Assembly: GCA_963729445.1 (NCBI GenBank)
Contig: CAVSNU010000003.1
Span: 62,001 to 126,000 of the forward strand
Direction: 5' to 3'
DNA length: 64,000 nt
Source of the DNA: JACCZH01 sp963729445
GTDB taxonomy: Bacteria; Chloroflexota; Chloroflexia; Thermomicrobiales; CFX8
A program made the translations under genes and the position numbers. The notes under the pieces were generated by a model that was not told the DNA's origin, ran no database searches, and was given only the letters and a program-made list of their open reading frames with translations. Below, piece after piece: positions 7,330 through 16,242 of this stretch (position 1 is its first letter; every line of letters begins with the position of its first letter).

Positions 7330-8616
7330 TCAGGCAACGACCTCGCGCTGGGCGCTGACGTTTCGGAACTCTCCACTCTCAATGATCTCGCGTAAGTGCT
7401 GGGTCGTTTGCCAGACGTCGAGAAATGACGTGTACAGGGGAACCGGCGCGAGACGCACAACGTTCGGTGGACGGAAGTCCGGAACAACGCCACGTAACTT
7501 GAGCGAGCGGGCGATCGCTGCGGCATACGCGTGCTCCACCGCGATATGTCCTCCACGCCGGTTGTGAGCTCTGGGGGTACCAATCGCGTATCCGTACTGG
7601 TTGCCGGTCAGGCCGGACTCCTCAAGGAGCATGACGAGATAATCGGTGAGCGCGAGTGACTTCTCCCGCAGCCGATCGATGCCGGCCTCCTCCATAATCT
7701 GCAATGAGCCAATGAGTGGCGCGGCGCTGAGAACGGTAATGGTGCTGATTTGCCAGGCTCCGGCGGCTGGTGCACGCTCGAACTCATGGAGCATGTCAAA
7801 CTGGCGCTCCTTCTGGTGACCCCACCAGCCCGGAAGCGCGGGCCGTCTACCGAAGTGCCGTTCGTTGACGTACAGCGACGCTATGCCGCCGGGACCGGCG
7901 TTGAGGTACTTGTAGTTGCACCAGAAGGCGAAGTCGACACCCCAATCGTCGAAGGAGTGGGGGATGACACCAGCCGAATGACAACAGTCCCACCCGATCG
8001 GTATCCCTCGGTCGCGGGCGGCTGCGGTGACTCTCTGCATGTCCAGGAGCTGCCCGCTGCGATAGAGAACGCTTGGAAGCAGCACGAGTGCGACTGAATC
8101 ATCGAAGGTGGCTATGATGTCGTCCTCATCGATGACGCGTCCGTCCCTGCTCGGAACTTTGACCAGATCACGCTCAGGATCACCTCGGTGCAACAGGATC
8201 TGCGACTGCAGCGCGTAGATGTCAGAGGGAAAATCAAGCTCCCCGGCGACGATTTTGCGACGGGACGTGGTGGGTTCGTAGAAGGTAGAGACCAGCGCGT
8301 GGAGATTCACGGTCGTCGTGCCTGCGACGACGACTTCCTCAGGCTTTGCTCCAACGAGTGGGGCCGACCGCTTGCCGAGCTCTTCTCCCAGGTAGAACCA
8401 GGGAGGATCGGCTTTGAGCCATCCATCGATGCCGAGCGTCTTCCACTGCTCGAGCGTCCTCAACAGCGTTGCCTCGGCATCACGTGACAAGAGCCCCAGA
8501 GAATTACCATCCATATAGATGGTGTCTTCAGCAACGTAAAAACGGCTCTTGAAGGAAGCCAGGGGATCGTTGCGGTCCAGCGCCTGGGCATACTCGCGCG
8601 TCAGCACATGGTTCAT
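7330..8616 (-). CDS. kynU: Kynureninase
   Basis: This PLP enzyme splits L-kynurenine into anthranilate and alanine in tryptophan breakdown. The 428-residue length is typical. Recognisable blocks are YMDGNSLGLLS near 34-44, GWDCCHSAGVIP near 208, and WCNYKYLNAGPGG, in which Lys236 should bind PLP. The ATG at 8616 is chosen over a TTG 30 bases upstream because GAGGAG lies seven bases before it. A formyltransferase-like gene ends 42 bases upstream on the same strand. No tryptophan dioxygenase or kynurenine formamidase is present in the window, so the pathway would have to be completed elsewhere. Confidence 0.93.
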   Translation of the reverse strand: MNHVLTREYAQALDRNDPLASFKSRFYVAEDTIYMDGNSLGLLSRDAEATLLRTLEQWKTLGIDGWLKADPPWFYLGEELGKRSAPLVGAKPEEVVVAGTTTVNLHALVSTFYEPTTSRRKIVAGELDFPSDIYALQSQILLHRGDPERDLVKVPSRDGRVIDEDDIIATFDDSVALVLLPSVLYRSGQLLDMQRVTAAARDRGIPIGWDCCHSAGVIPHSFDDWGVDFAFWCNYKYLNAGPGGIASLYVNERHFGRRPALPGWWGHQKERQFDMLHEFERAPAAGAWQISTITVLSAAPLIGSLQIMEEAGIDRLREKSLALTDYLVMLLEESGLTGNQYGYAIGTPRAHNRRGGHIAVEHAYAAAIARSLKLRGVVPDFRPPNVVRLAPVPLYTSFLDVWQTTQHLREIIESGEFRNVSAQREVVA

Positions 8617-8658
8617 GCGTGCTCTCCTCGTCTTATCAACTGACAAGTGAGCATAGCA

Positions 8659-9582
8659 CTAGTCTTCTGGTGTTCGAAGCCGCGCGATCAGGTAACCGTC
8701 CGCGAGCTCGATGGCGCGAGCGCCGTGCGCAGTGCTGATTGCGCGTGAGGCGTAGCCGAGCGCCTCTGCAACGATCATCGTGTCGCCCAGGTACTCGACC
8801 GCTATCGGGACGCCACGTCGCTCGATCCCTCGGACGAAGTTGAATGCTGCTCGAGCGCTCATGTTCTGTTGAATGAGAAAGTCCCGCCTCTCAGGCCAGC
8901 GAGCGTAGGTAGTGCCCGCCTCATCCTGGCGCTGACGCTGAACCACTCCAGTGGCGAGCGGGGCGAGGAGTTCAAGCGTCATCTGAATAGCGAGGTGAGC
9001 CAGTGCCGCCTCGAGTTCCTCTTCACTTGTTCCATCTGCGTACGTGTAGGGCCGCTGGGACAAAATGGGGCCCGCGTCAAAGCGGGAGGACAGATCATGG
9101 ATCGTCACTCCTGAGCGTCCTGTGCCCTCGCGCAGCGTCCAGAACAGCGGGTCAGGTCCGCGCTTATCGGGCAGGAGTGACGGGTGAACGTTGACCGCCC
9201 TACCCGGAAACAGGCCGGTGATGGCGCGAGGGATGATCGTCGGATAACAGGCGCACACCAAAATGTCCGCGTTGAACGACGTCACCGCGTCAATGGCCTT
9301 TGGAGAGCGAAGGTCGCCGAGGCGGAACGCGGGAACGCGGTGGCTTTGGAGTGTGGCGATAACGCTTGAGCCTCTTGGCTGCATAGGTGCTAACGCTAGA
9401 GACGTCGTGACGGCCGGAACTGGCATAGGCTGATCGACGCCCGGAGGTCCCGGCAGCACCATGCCTCCAACATTCGCACCGCTGTCGAGCAGGCCTTGAA
9501 GGATGAAGTGTGTGAAACGGCAGTCGATACCGTACAGGAGAATGCGTGGACTTTCCGGCTTGAATGGTAGAGTTAGCATCAT
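8659..9582 (-). CDS. Formyltransferase-fold protein (Fmt-like), not the true Fmt
   Basis: About 307 residues with the N10-formyl-tetrahydrofolate transferase fold. NVHPSLLPDKRGPDP contains the family's Asn/His active-site motif, and RFDAGPILSQRP matches the later conserved loop. It ends in a C-terminal domain like the Fmt_C region. Compared with the real Fmt at 53579-54520 the N-terminus is divergent and lacks the usual FLGSPEFA start. ATG 9582 (MMLTLP) is chosen; the upstream frame reads into the divergent gene's promoter region. It probably shares a transcript with kynU. Substrate unknown: it could formylate a sugar amine or another amine. Confidence 0.75.
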   Translation of the reverse strand: MMLTLPFKPESPRILLYGIDCRFTHFILQGLLDSGANVGGMVLPGPPGVDQPMPVPAVTTSLALAPMQPRGSSVIATLQSHRVPAFRLGDLRSPKAIDAVTSFNADILVCACYPTIIPRAITGLFPGRAVNVHPSLLPDKRGPDPLFWTLREGTGRSGVTIHDLSSRFDAGPILSQRPYTYADGTSEEELEAALAHLAIQMTLELLAPLATGVVQRQRQDEAGTTYARWPERRDFLIQQNMSARAAFNFVRGIERRGVPIAVEYLGDTMIVAEALGYASRAISTAHGARAIELADGYLIARLRTPED

Positions 9583-9636
9583 GAATCCAACGTGACGTGA
9601 TTCAATCCGTACACCGCAAGAATGCTGGAGGATCTG

Positions 9637-9957
9637 ATGCCTCGAATGGTGCAATGTGTGAAGCTCGGCCGCGAGGCGCCCGGCCTTGAAGCACCCCCGT
9701 TCCCTGGAGATCTAGGCCAACGCATATTCGAGAACGTCTCCGCCGAAGGGTACGCGTTGTGGTCTCAGCACGCCACGATCATGATCAACCACTACGGCCT
9801 GCACCCTTCCGATCCAGAAACACGCAAAATGCTGCGCAAGGAGATGGAAGAGTTCTTCTTCGGTGCGGAGGCTGCACTCCCGGAAGAGTGGGTTGCTCCA
9901 GGAGAAAAGGGTGGAGCACCTTCAGCCAAAGGTGGCGCCCCGGCCCGGAAGAAGTAG
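9637..9957 (+). CDS. Probable Fe(2+)-trafficking protein, YggX family
   Basis: The 106-residue product matches the YggX pattern: MVQCVKLGREAPGLE at the N-terminus, FPGDLGQRIFENVSAEGYALW, then HATIMINHYGLHPSDPETRKMLRKEMEEFFF. YggX proteins are small soluble proteins linked to Fe(II) handling and protection of Fe-S clusters from oxidation. The conserved N-terminal cysteine is present (residue 6). A Gly/Ala/Lys-rich tail of about 20 residues extends past the usual end. ATG 9637 is chosen because GGAGGA precedes it by five bases. It is monocistronic and convergent with the ATP-grasp gene, only six bases apart. Confidence 0.82.
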   Translation: MPRMVQCVKLGREAPGLEAPPFPGDLGQRIFENVSAEGYALWSQHATIMINHYGLHPSDPETRKMLRKEMEEFFFGAEAALPEEWVAPGEKGGAPSAKGGAPARKK

Positions 9958-9963
9958 GCAGTT

Positions 9964-11319
9964 CTATGGCCTAGCCGGCACATTGCTTTGAACGCCCATC
10001 AACGGAATTAACGGGTCGATCTGAAACGTCAGTTTGTTATGCGCAGTGCGAATGGATGATTCGACCTCTTGCGGTGTTGAGCCCTGCGCGAAGATGAACC
10101 CGAGATAGCTTGAACCCTCAGGCAGCGGCACGATCGGGTAATTCATCTTGGCGGTTATCTCGATACCGTTAATCCCGGGCACCGTTAGCGCTTCTTCCAC
10201 GCCACCGCAGCTACGCAGTCTCCCGGCCTTTGGGATTGGAATCATCATCACTCCGACCGCCGATCCACTGCGCTGGAGCGTCGGGATATCGATTCCAACA
10301 GCGTGACGCAGGATAATCTCTTCCAACCCTACACCTGAGCCAAACTCAAGGATGGTCGAGCAGAGGCCGCCGATAGATCTGCCCGCCATCTCGATGATCC
10401 ACGGCCCGCGATCGTTGATCCTCAGCTCAGCGTGGATTGGACCGTGCTGGAGCCCGAGTGCCTTGGCGCCCTGAGCTGTGGCATCAGCGATCGCTTGCTG
10501 GACATCTTCCGGAAGTCGAGACGGTGTGACATAAATCGTCTCTTCGAAGAAGGGTCCGTCGAGCGGGTCCGGCTTGTCGAAGAGCGTCAATACCTGGAGC
10601 GAGCCGTCTGTCAACAGGCCTTCAAGAGCGACTTCGACTCCAGGTAGATACTCCTCAACCAGCAGAGACGTCTTGGCCAGGTCATAGCCATCGGAGAGGA
10701 GCATACGCTTGACGCGATTGAAAGCTGTGACGAATTCTGCCGGGTCGTTCGCGCGGATGACTCCACGGCTGCCGGACAAGCGCCGTGGCTTGATGACACA
10801 CGGGTAGGTGATGGACGAGGCGATGTCGGCCGGGTCGATATCCGCCGGGTAGAGCTCGAAGAATGGGCAGGGTGCTCCACCCGCCTTCAGCATCGAGCGC
10901 ATGACGTGCTTGTCCCTGGCAGCCGTCGCTGAGTCAGGAGAGTTGTTCGGTAGTCCCAGCCGCGCATTCGCCAGTGCGGCTAACTCCGTCGCGGTGTCAT
11001 CCACCGAGAGAATGGCATCCACCGGCGTCTCGCGCGCCAGCTCAGCGATCTTCTCGACAGAGGCATCTGGGTTGCTGAAGTCGACGGTAAGCCGCGCCTC
11101 GTAGTGCTCAGCCAGCTCCCGCGGCAGGTCGATGACGGACACGAAGTCGAGCTCAAGCCGCCTCGCGGCCTGTATGAATGCGTTGGCCCGGTAGGTGGCC
11201 GGTGACAAGAGGAGCATCACCCTCTTGTGGATTGTATTGTTGTTGGCCGGCATCTCTAGGTCACTCCTCGATGTCGTATCTGAGGTCTCATACTTAAGAA
11301 TGCCAGATGGCACCAGCAT
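9964..11319 (-). CDS. ATP-grasp domain ligase of unknown substrate
   Basis: A 451-residue ATP-grasp enzyme: an N-terminal pre-ATP-grasp domain, then YPCVIKPRRLSGSRGVIRA (ATP-binding lysine and Gly loop, near residue 195), LLVEEYLPGVEVALEGLL, and the metal-binding HAELRINDRGPWIIEMAGRSIGG. Enzymes of this layout join a carboxylate to an amine through an acyl-phosphate, as in dipeptide and amino-acid ligases. It follows the MFS gene by seven bases, suggesting one operon that makes and exports a product. Two starts are plausible: ATG 11319 with AGAGG close by, and ATG 11253 (MPANNN) with GAGGAG ten bases upstream. Confidence 0.82.
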   Translation of the reverse strand: MLVPSGILKYETSDTTSRSDLEMPANNNTIHKRVMLLLSPATYRANAFIQAARRLELDFVSVIDLPRELAEHYEARLTVDFSNPDASVEKIAELARETPVDAILSVDDTATELAALANARLGLPNNSPDSATAARDKHVMRSMLKAGGAPCPFFELYPADIDPADIASSITYPCVIKPRRLSGSRGVIRANDPAEFVTAFNRVKRMLLSDGYDLAKTSLLVEEYLPGVEVALEGLLTDGSLQVLTLFDKPDPLDGPFFEETIYVTPSRLPEDVQQAIADATAQGAKALGLQHGPIHAELRINDRGPWIIEMAGRSIGGLCSTILEFGSGVGLEEIILRHAVGIDIPTLQRSGSAVGVMMIPIPKAGRLRSCGGVEEALTVPGINGIEITAKMNYPIVPLPEGSSYLGFIFAQGSTPQEVESSIRTAHNKLTFQIDPLIPLMGVQSNVPARP

Positions 11320-11325
11320 ATTCCT

Positions 11326-12573
11326 CTAGCCACGGCCTCCTGCCAGCTTTCTGGCAGCCGGTGAGGCGCGCAAGATCGCCATCGCGAGGATTCCGAGCGC
11401 CGGACCGACGGCGAGAAATGAGAATGCCCACTCCCAGCCTACCCAGCGCTCGAGGACGGGGATCAGACGTATTGATACGAGCGTCAACAGAAACCCCATG
11501 CTCGTTTGCAGGGTCAGGGCGGTTCCTATGTATTGCGGCTCACATAGCTCGCTCACGCAGGCCGAGAACTGCGCCGAGTCGGCTACCACGGCTATGCCCC
11601 AGACCAAACACAGAATGACGAGCAATACCGGGTTCGCACCGAAGAGAAATCCGACGATAAGCGCGCACGCGCCGCTCGTGGCCAGGGAGGCAATGGTGAT
11701 TGTGGTGCGGCCGATACGGTCGGCCATCAGTCCGGCGGCGACGCTGCCAAGGCCGCCAGACGCGATGACGGCAAACGCTGCGACGCTTGCCCAGCGCGCA
11801 TCAGTCCCGGAGAGCTCAAAGCTCGCTAACAAGAAGACCGGAATCCAGGCCCAGACCGCGTAGAGTTCCCACATGTGCCCCAGATAGCCGAAGTTGGCAA
11901 GCATGGTGTCACGTTCCCGGAAGATGGTGCCCGCGTAGCGCGCATTGAACGTCGCAGTGGCGCCGCGGTAGGGGCCCTCCTCCACGAAGAGCGCCGCAAT
12001 AATCGCCCCGATCGTCGCCAGTCCAGCGGCCAGCGCCAGGACCAGTTTCCAGTCGCCGATCCCGCCGAGAGGGTTGAGCAGATGCGGCATCGCCGAGCCA
12101 ACGGTGAGCGCCCCGACGAGCAGGCCAATTCCGAGGCCGCGATCCGCCTTCGTCCAGGTGGTCATAATCTTCATGCCGACCGGGTACACGCCCGCCAGAA
12201 ACATACCAGTCAGGATCCGTAGCGGAATCGCGGCTGTCAGGTTGGACGCCGCCAGCGGGATCAGGATCGTCGCTAGAGCGGCGAGCAGCGCGGAAGTTGC
12301 GACCAGCTTGCGCGCGGAAAAGCGGTCGGGCAAGTTGAGGATCGCTGAGCCCAAAGCGCCGATGACGAAACCGATCTGGACCGACATCGTCAGCCATGCT
12401 TGGCCGGATCCGCTGAGATTCCATTCATCGGTCAGAATCGGGACCACGGCAGAGGCCGAGAACCAGACGGACATGCCCAGGAGCTCTGCAATGGAGAGCA
12501 GCAACAGGATGCGCCATTTTCCGGCTAACTCTCCAGCGGGAGCCGGGCTTCGTCTTTGATCGGCGACGACCAT
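11326..12573 (-). CDS. MFS transporter
   Basis: About 415 residues with 12 predicted TM helices. MFS marks include ILNLPDRFSARKLVATSALLAAL (loop 2-3) and GLMADRIGRTTITIAS (loop 8-9). ATG 12573 (MVVADQRR) is preferred, with GGGAG eight bases upstream; an in-frame GTG at 12627 would add 18 residues. The gene is immediately upstream of the ATP-grasp ligase, so it probably moves that enzyme's substrate or product. The substrate cannot be told from sequence. Confidence 0.85.
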   Translation of the reverse strand: MVVADQRRSPAPAGELAGKWRILLLLSIAELLGMSVWFSASAVVPILTDEWNLSGSGQAWLTMSVQIGFVIGALGSAILNLPDRFSARKLVATSALLAALATILIPLAASNLTAAIPLRILTGMFLAGVYPVGMKIMTTWTKADRGLGIGLLVGALTVGSAMPHLLNPLGGIGDWKLVLALAAGLATIGAIIAALFVEEGPYRGATATFNARYAGTIFRERDTMLANFGYLGHMWELYAVWAWIPVFLLASFELSGTDARWASVAAFAVIASGGLGSVAAGLMADRIGRTTITIASLATSGACALIVGFLFGANPVLLVILCLVWGIAVVADSAQFSACVSELCEPQYIGTALTLQTSMGFLLTLVSIRLIPVLERWVGWEWAFSFLAVGPALGILAMAILRASPAARKLAGGRG

Positions 12574-12780
12574 CTGTTGCTCTCCCAGTACGGTCGGACT
12601 GGTGTCGTGGGCGGAAAGGCTTGGCACGCCTGTTGATCCCGCCCGTGACCCATGTTATCCTACGCCCGCTACGATTCAGTGTCACCATGCGGTGATGCCC
12701 GGCCGTTCAATCTCTTGTGGGAGAGTGACGTGATACAAACGAGCCGCAACGGCGTCATGTTTCACAAGATGGAAGACGGT

Positions 12781-12865
12781 CCGCTGTCCTGTGAATGCGT
12801 GAGGGACAGCGGGAGGTAGCGCCAGATCGGCCCCCTCCCGATAACGATCGGGAGACACCCTTTTC
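12781..12865 (+). promoter_or_regulatory. Switch-like structured leader of the MFS exporter gene
   Basis: Hairpin 1 pairs CCGCTGTCC (12781-12789) with GGACAGCGG (12804-12812). Hairpin 2 pairs CTCCCGAT (12835-12842) with ATCGGGAG (12847-12854) around AACG, and it buries GGGAG, the only Shine-Dalgarno-like sequence for GTG 12866. An alternative stem, CGGGAGG (12810-12816) with CCTCCCG (12834-12840), is incompatible with both and would free the ribosome site. This is the logic of a translational riboswitch or leader. No known riboswitch class was matched. Confidence 0.5.
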
Positions 12866-14212
12866 GTGGCAAGAATCAGGTTCACACGTCGCCGCCCGCG
12901 GGCGGTATTAGACGCCTCTACAGATGCTGCCGGCTTAGACCGGCGCAGCCTGATCTATCATCGAGAATTTCGAAACCTCTGGGCGGCTGAAACTGTTTCA
13001 CAGTTCGGCACCCAGATATCCGCAGTTGCGCTGCCATTGATGGCAGCACTACTTCTCGATGCGTCAGCATTTGAGATGGGCCTGCTCGCGGCGGCGGGCA
13101 CGACGCCGTATCTCCTCTTCGGGTTGATTATCGGCGTGTGGGTGGACCGCCTACGCAGACGTCCACTACTCACAGCAGCCGATGTCTTGCGAGCCGGCTT
13201 GCTTCTGATCATTCCGATCGCCTGGGCATTCGATCGTCTGTCGATCGAGTTACTCTACGGTGTCGCGTTTCTTGTCGGTACCGGTACGGCCGTTTTCAAT
13301 CTCGCGTACGTGTCGTTTTTGCCCTCGGTTGTACGACGCGATCAACTGGTCGAGGGTAACGGCAAGCTCGAAATGAGTGCGTCGACAGCGCAGGTTGTCG
13401 GACCTGCTGCTGGTGGAGCGTTGGTAGGGTTCTTGACGGGCCCGATCGCCATCCTTGTCGACGCCTTGTCCTATCTTGTATCAGCCTGGTTCTTGATACG
13501 CATGCGTGTATCGGAAACCCTGAGCAAGCCCGATGCACCTCGCGAGCGGATTCATCGTGAGATCTCCGCCGGCATCAGAATCGTCACCAAGAACGCAACA
13601 CTGAGAGCCATCGCCGCGGCCGGAGCGACGGTGAGCTTTTTCGGCAATATGTTCATGGCGGTCTACATCTTGTACATGACCGGACCACTAGGGTTAGGCG
13701 CTACTGCGGTTGGGCTGGTGTTCTCTGTCGGTGGAGTGGGGGCGCTCCTGGGTGCAGTTATGGCCCAACGGCTCTCCGATCGATTCGGCATGGGACCGAC
13801 AATCATCGTGTCCTATTTGCTGTTCGGTGTGGGTGGTCTGGCGGTTCCGGTGGCTACGAGTGTCCCAGGAATCGCAATACCCCTGGTGGTATTCGCCGAG
13901 TTTTTCCAATGGATGGTGCTTGTCATTGCGGTCGTCAATGGTCTCAGCTTGCGGCAGTCGATAACGCCGGACCGGATGCTTGGCCGTGTCTCTGCTACTA
14001 CGCGTTTCCTCAGCGCGGGTTCGATGCCAGTCGGCTCACTGCTGGGTGGATTTCTGGGCGGAGCGGTTGGAATCAGGGAAACGCTGGTCCTGTCGTGCTT
14101 CGGCATGTTACTGGCGGCGGCCTGGTTCATCGGGTCACCGGTCTGGGCGATACGCAGTGAATCCGACATGATGCCGCTGGACATCCCCGATGCCGTTGCC
14201 GCGTTTGATTGA
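12866..14212 (+). CDS. MFS exporter (DHA3-like)
   Basis: A 448-residue protein with 12 predicted TM helices and the pattern of the DHA3 / enterobactin-exporter-like MFS group: YREFRNLWAAETVSQFGTQIS at the N-terminus, IIGVWVDRLRRRPLL in loop 2-3, and VMAQRLSDRFG in loop 8-9. These proteins usually export drugs, siderophores or other small amphiphiles by proton antiport. Start GTG at 12866; its only Shine-Dalgarno-like sequence lies inside a hairpin (see leader). It is divergent from the ATP-grasp/MFS pair, sharing a 292-base intergenic region. Confidence 0.85.
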   Translation: MARIRFTRRRPRAVLDASTDAAGLDRRSLIYHREFRNLWAAETVSQFGTQISAVALPLMAALLLDASAFEMGLLAAAGTTPYLLFGLIIGVWVDRLRRRPLLTAADVLRAGLLLIIPIAWAFDRLSIELLYGVAFLVGTGTAVFNLAYVSFLPSVVRRDQLVEGNGKLEMSASTAQVVGPAAGGALVGFLTGPIAILVDALSYLVSAWFLIRMRVSETLSKPDAPRERIHREISAGIRIVTKNATLRAIAAAGATVSFFGNMFMAVYILYMTGPLGLGATAVGLVFSVGGVGALLGAVMAQRLSDRFGMGPTIIVSYLLFGVGGLAVPVATSVPGIAIPLVVFAEFFQWMVLVIAVVNGLSLRQSITPDRMLGRVSATTRFLSAGSMPVGSLLGGFLGGAVGIRETLVLSCFGMLLAAAWFIGSPVWAIRSESDMMPLDIPDAVAAFD

Positions 14213-14494
14213 GTGACCGAGTCCATTCAATTCAGTTCGGTTCGGCGTCTCCTGTCGACCCTGAGGTACCCCAAGTGGACCACTCCGACTTCACGCGAAC
14301 CTTCGGGGACCATGCGACACAACTCGGGGAGGCCATACGGGAGACCGTGCGATGGTACCGCGAGCACCGCTAGCGGGGGAAATGAATCTCGCCCGCCCAT
14401 CCCATGGGTCGATGGACCAACGATCATGGTGAGCACTCGCATGCTGATCGAACTTGTCGCGCGGATACATCCACTAACCCCGATCGATGCAACG
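14213..14494. other. Convergent intergenic region without recognisable feature
   Basis: This 282-base space lies between the ends of the MFS exporter and the FAD oxidoreductase. A 140-residue open frame on the plus strand crosses it and runs into the opposite gene; it has no recognisable domain and is rejected. No terminator with a T-run was seen. Confidence 0.5.
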
Positions 14495-16066
14495 CTAGTC
14501 GTGCCGGCCCGCGTTGAGGTTCTCTATGGCTTCATGCGCGGCGTTGTGGCCGGGAGCGCCCATAACGCAGCCACCTGGCCATGCGCCACTGCCACACAGG
14601 TAGAGTCCACGTATTGGACCCTCGTATGTCCTTGAGCCCGGGACCGGCCGGAGGTCGAAGGCTTGCTCGGGCACCAGCTCACCCTGGAAAATGTGACCTC
14701 CAGTGAGCCCGAATCTCGCCTCCAGATCGGGCGGGCCCAATACCTGCATCTCGATTACAGCGTCCATGACATTCGGCGCGTACTCGGCGAAGCGCTTCAG
14801 CGTGTGCGTCGCGATCTCATCGCGGCGCTCGTCCCAGGTACCTTCTGCAAGCTCGTATGGGAAGTATTGGGTAAAGATCGACAAGGTGTGTTTGCCCGGG
14901 GGAGCCACCGTGGAATCGACAGCCGATTGGGAGTGGATATTCATAAACGGATAGTCGGAGGGCCGGCCGTTGCGAGCGTCCTCGAAGGCGCGCTGCAGAT
15001 AATCGATACTCGGGCCGATCATGAGCCCTCCCGTGTTGCCCCAGGCTGTGTCGGAACCGTCACTCTGAAGTGCGGTAAAGCGGGGCAACTCCTCCATCGC
15101 AAGGTTGATCTTCATCACCGGCGAGTCAATCTGGATCGCGTTGATGTCGCGGACGAAATCGGCCGGCAACTGGCTGCACTCGACCAGCTTCAGATATGTC
15201 CGCTTCGGGTCGGCATTCGAGAGCACCGTCTTTGCCCTGATCTCCTCGCCATCCGTGGTCACGACACCGGTCGCTCGTCCATTCGCTATCGAGATGTGAT
15301 CCACCTCGGCGTTGGTGCGTATCTCGACGCCTTGTACCCGGGCAGCGGCCGCGAATGCGCCTGAAACCCGGCCCATCGCTCCTCGGACATAGGCCCAACG
15401 GCCGCGCTCGCCAGTTGACATACCCATCGAATGGTAGAGCTTGACATAGCCAGTGCCGGCGTCGCGCGGGCCGCGGAACGTGCCGATGAGCCCGGAGACT
15501 GCGACCGTCGCTTGAATCTCTTCGCTCTCGAAGTAGTATTCGGCGATGTCCGCGGACGAACCCAGGAAGAACATCTTGAAGATCTGGGCGTCGCCTGGCT
15601 GGTTGAATTCGGCCGCGAACTCGGACCAGGAGGGCGGGCGGCGCAGGATGTACTTGTCCATGATCTGCGAGGCGCGTTCGACAGCGCGATCGTAGTGGTC
15701 GTAGTTCTCCGCGTCTTTCCTGGAGAACTTCGCGATCTCGGCCAGGTATCGCTCGTGATCGTTCCACGAAACCAGAAAACGACCGTCGGGGAAGGGCATA
15801 AACGAACGCGGATCGCGATCCACTAGCTCGAGCCCGTGTTCCCATACATCGAGATCGTTGAGGATCTTCTGTGGAGCGAGGGAGAGGACATACGACCCGG
15901 TTGACGCGATGAACCCGGGCGCGATTTCCTCAGAGATCGCCGCGCCGCCGACGGCGTGGTAGCGCTCAAGCACGCACACCTTGTAGCCGGCTCTGGCAAG
16001 ATAATTGGCTGCTACCAGGCCGTTGTGTCCAGCCCCGACAATGACCGCGTCGTATTGCTCCGCCAC
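14495..16066 (-). CDS. NAD(P)/FAD-dependent oxidoreductase, PYROXD2 / phytoene-dehydrogenase-like
   Basis: A 523-residue flavoprotein. The N-terminal FAD-binding fold is clear: YDAVIVGAGHNGLVAANYLA followed by VCVLERYHAVGGAA. The C-terminal GSGAWPGGCVMGAPGHNAA is the family's second FAD-contacting motif. This pattern is shared with bacterial PYROXD2 homologues rather than with true carotenoid desaturases; the substrate is unknown. The open frame continues about 100 codons upstream, but GTG 16066 gives the Rossmann motif at residue 5 and has GGGGGAG just before it. It stands alone; no carotenoid gene is nearby. Confidence 0.85.
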   Translation of the reverse strand: MAEQYDAVIVGAGHNGLVAANYLARAGYKVCVLERYHAVGGAAISEEIAPGFIASTGSYVLSLAPQKILNDLDVWEHGLELVDRDPRSFMPFPDGRFLVSWNDHERYLAEIAKFSRKDAENYDHYDRAVERASQIMDKYILRRPPSWSEFAAEFNQPGDAQIFKMFFLGSSADIAEYYFESEEIQATVAVSGLIGTFRGPRDAGTGYVKLYHSMGMSTGERGRWAYVRGAMGRVSGAFAAAARVQGVEIRTNAEVDHISIANGRATGVVTTDGEEIRAKTVLSNADPKRTYLKLVECSQLPADFVRDINAIQIDSPVMKINLAMEELPRFTALQSDGSDTAWGNTGGLMIGPSIDYLQRAFEDARNGRPSDYPFMNIHSQSAVDSTVAPPGKHTLSIFTQYFPYELAEGTWDERRDEIATHTLKRFAEYAPNVMDAVIEMQVLGPPDLEARFGLTGGHIFQGELVPEQAFDLRPVPGSRTYEGPIRGLYLCGSGAWPGGCVMGAPGHNAAHEAIENLNAGRHD

Positions 16067-16242
16067 GTGCTCCCCCTTTGCATGGACGAGTCGTCTCTTA
16101 TGGTGTCCATGTACATAGCACCGTTGGCGTACTCTGTCTACATGTGTATGACCTGGGAGGTATGCGCTAAACGAGTGGTGGAACACAAGAACAGAGATGA
16201 AATCACCCACGCGTCGTGCTCGCCGCGTGAGATGCGGCAGCG

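Noticed and set aside
12660..12780. Resemblance of GGTGATGCC-type sequence to a fluoride riboswitch
   Set aside because: The conserved pairing and the later GAUG-containing strand could not be fitted.
12682..12885. 67-codon minus-strand frame upstream of the MFS exporter
   Set aside because: It overlaps the structured leader and the exporter start, and has no family pattern.
14213..14635. 140-codon plus-strand frame after the MFS exporter
   Set aside because: It runs into the opposite FAD oxidoreductase gene and shows no protein-like composition.
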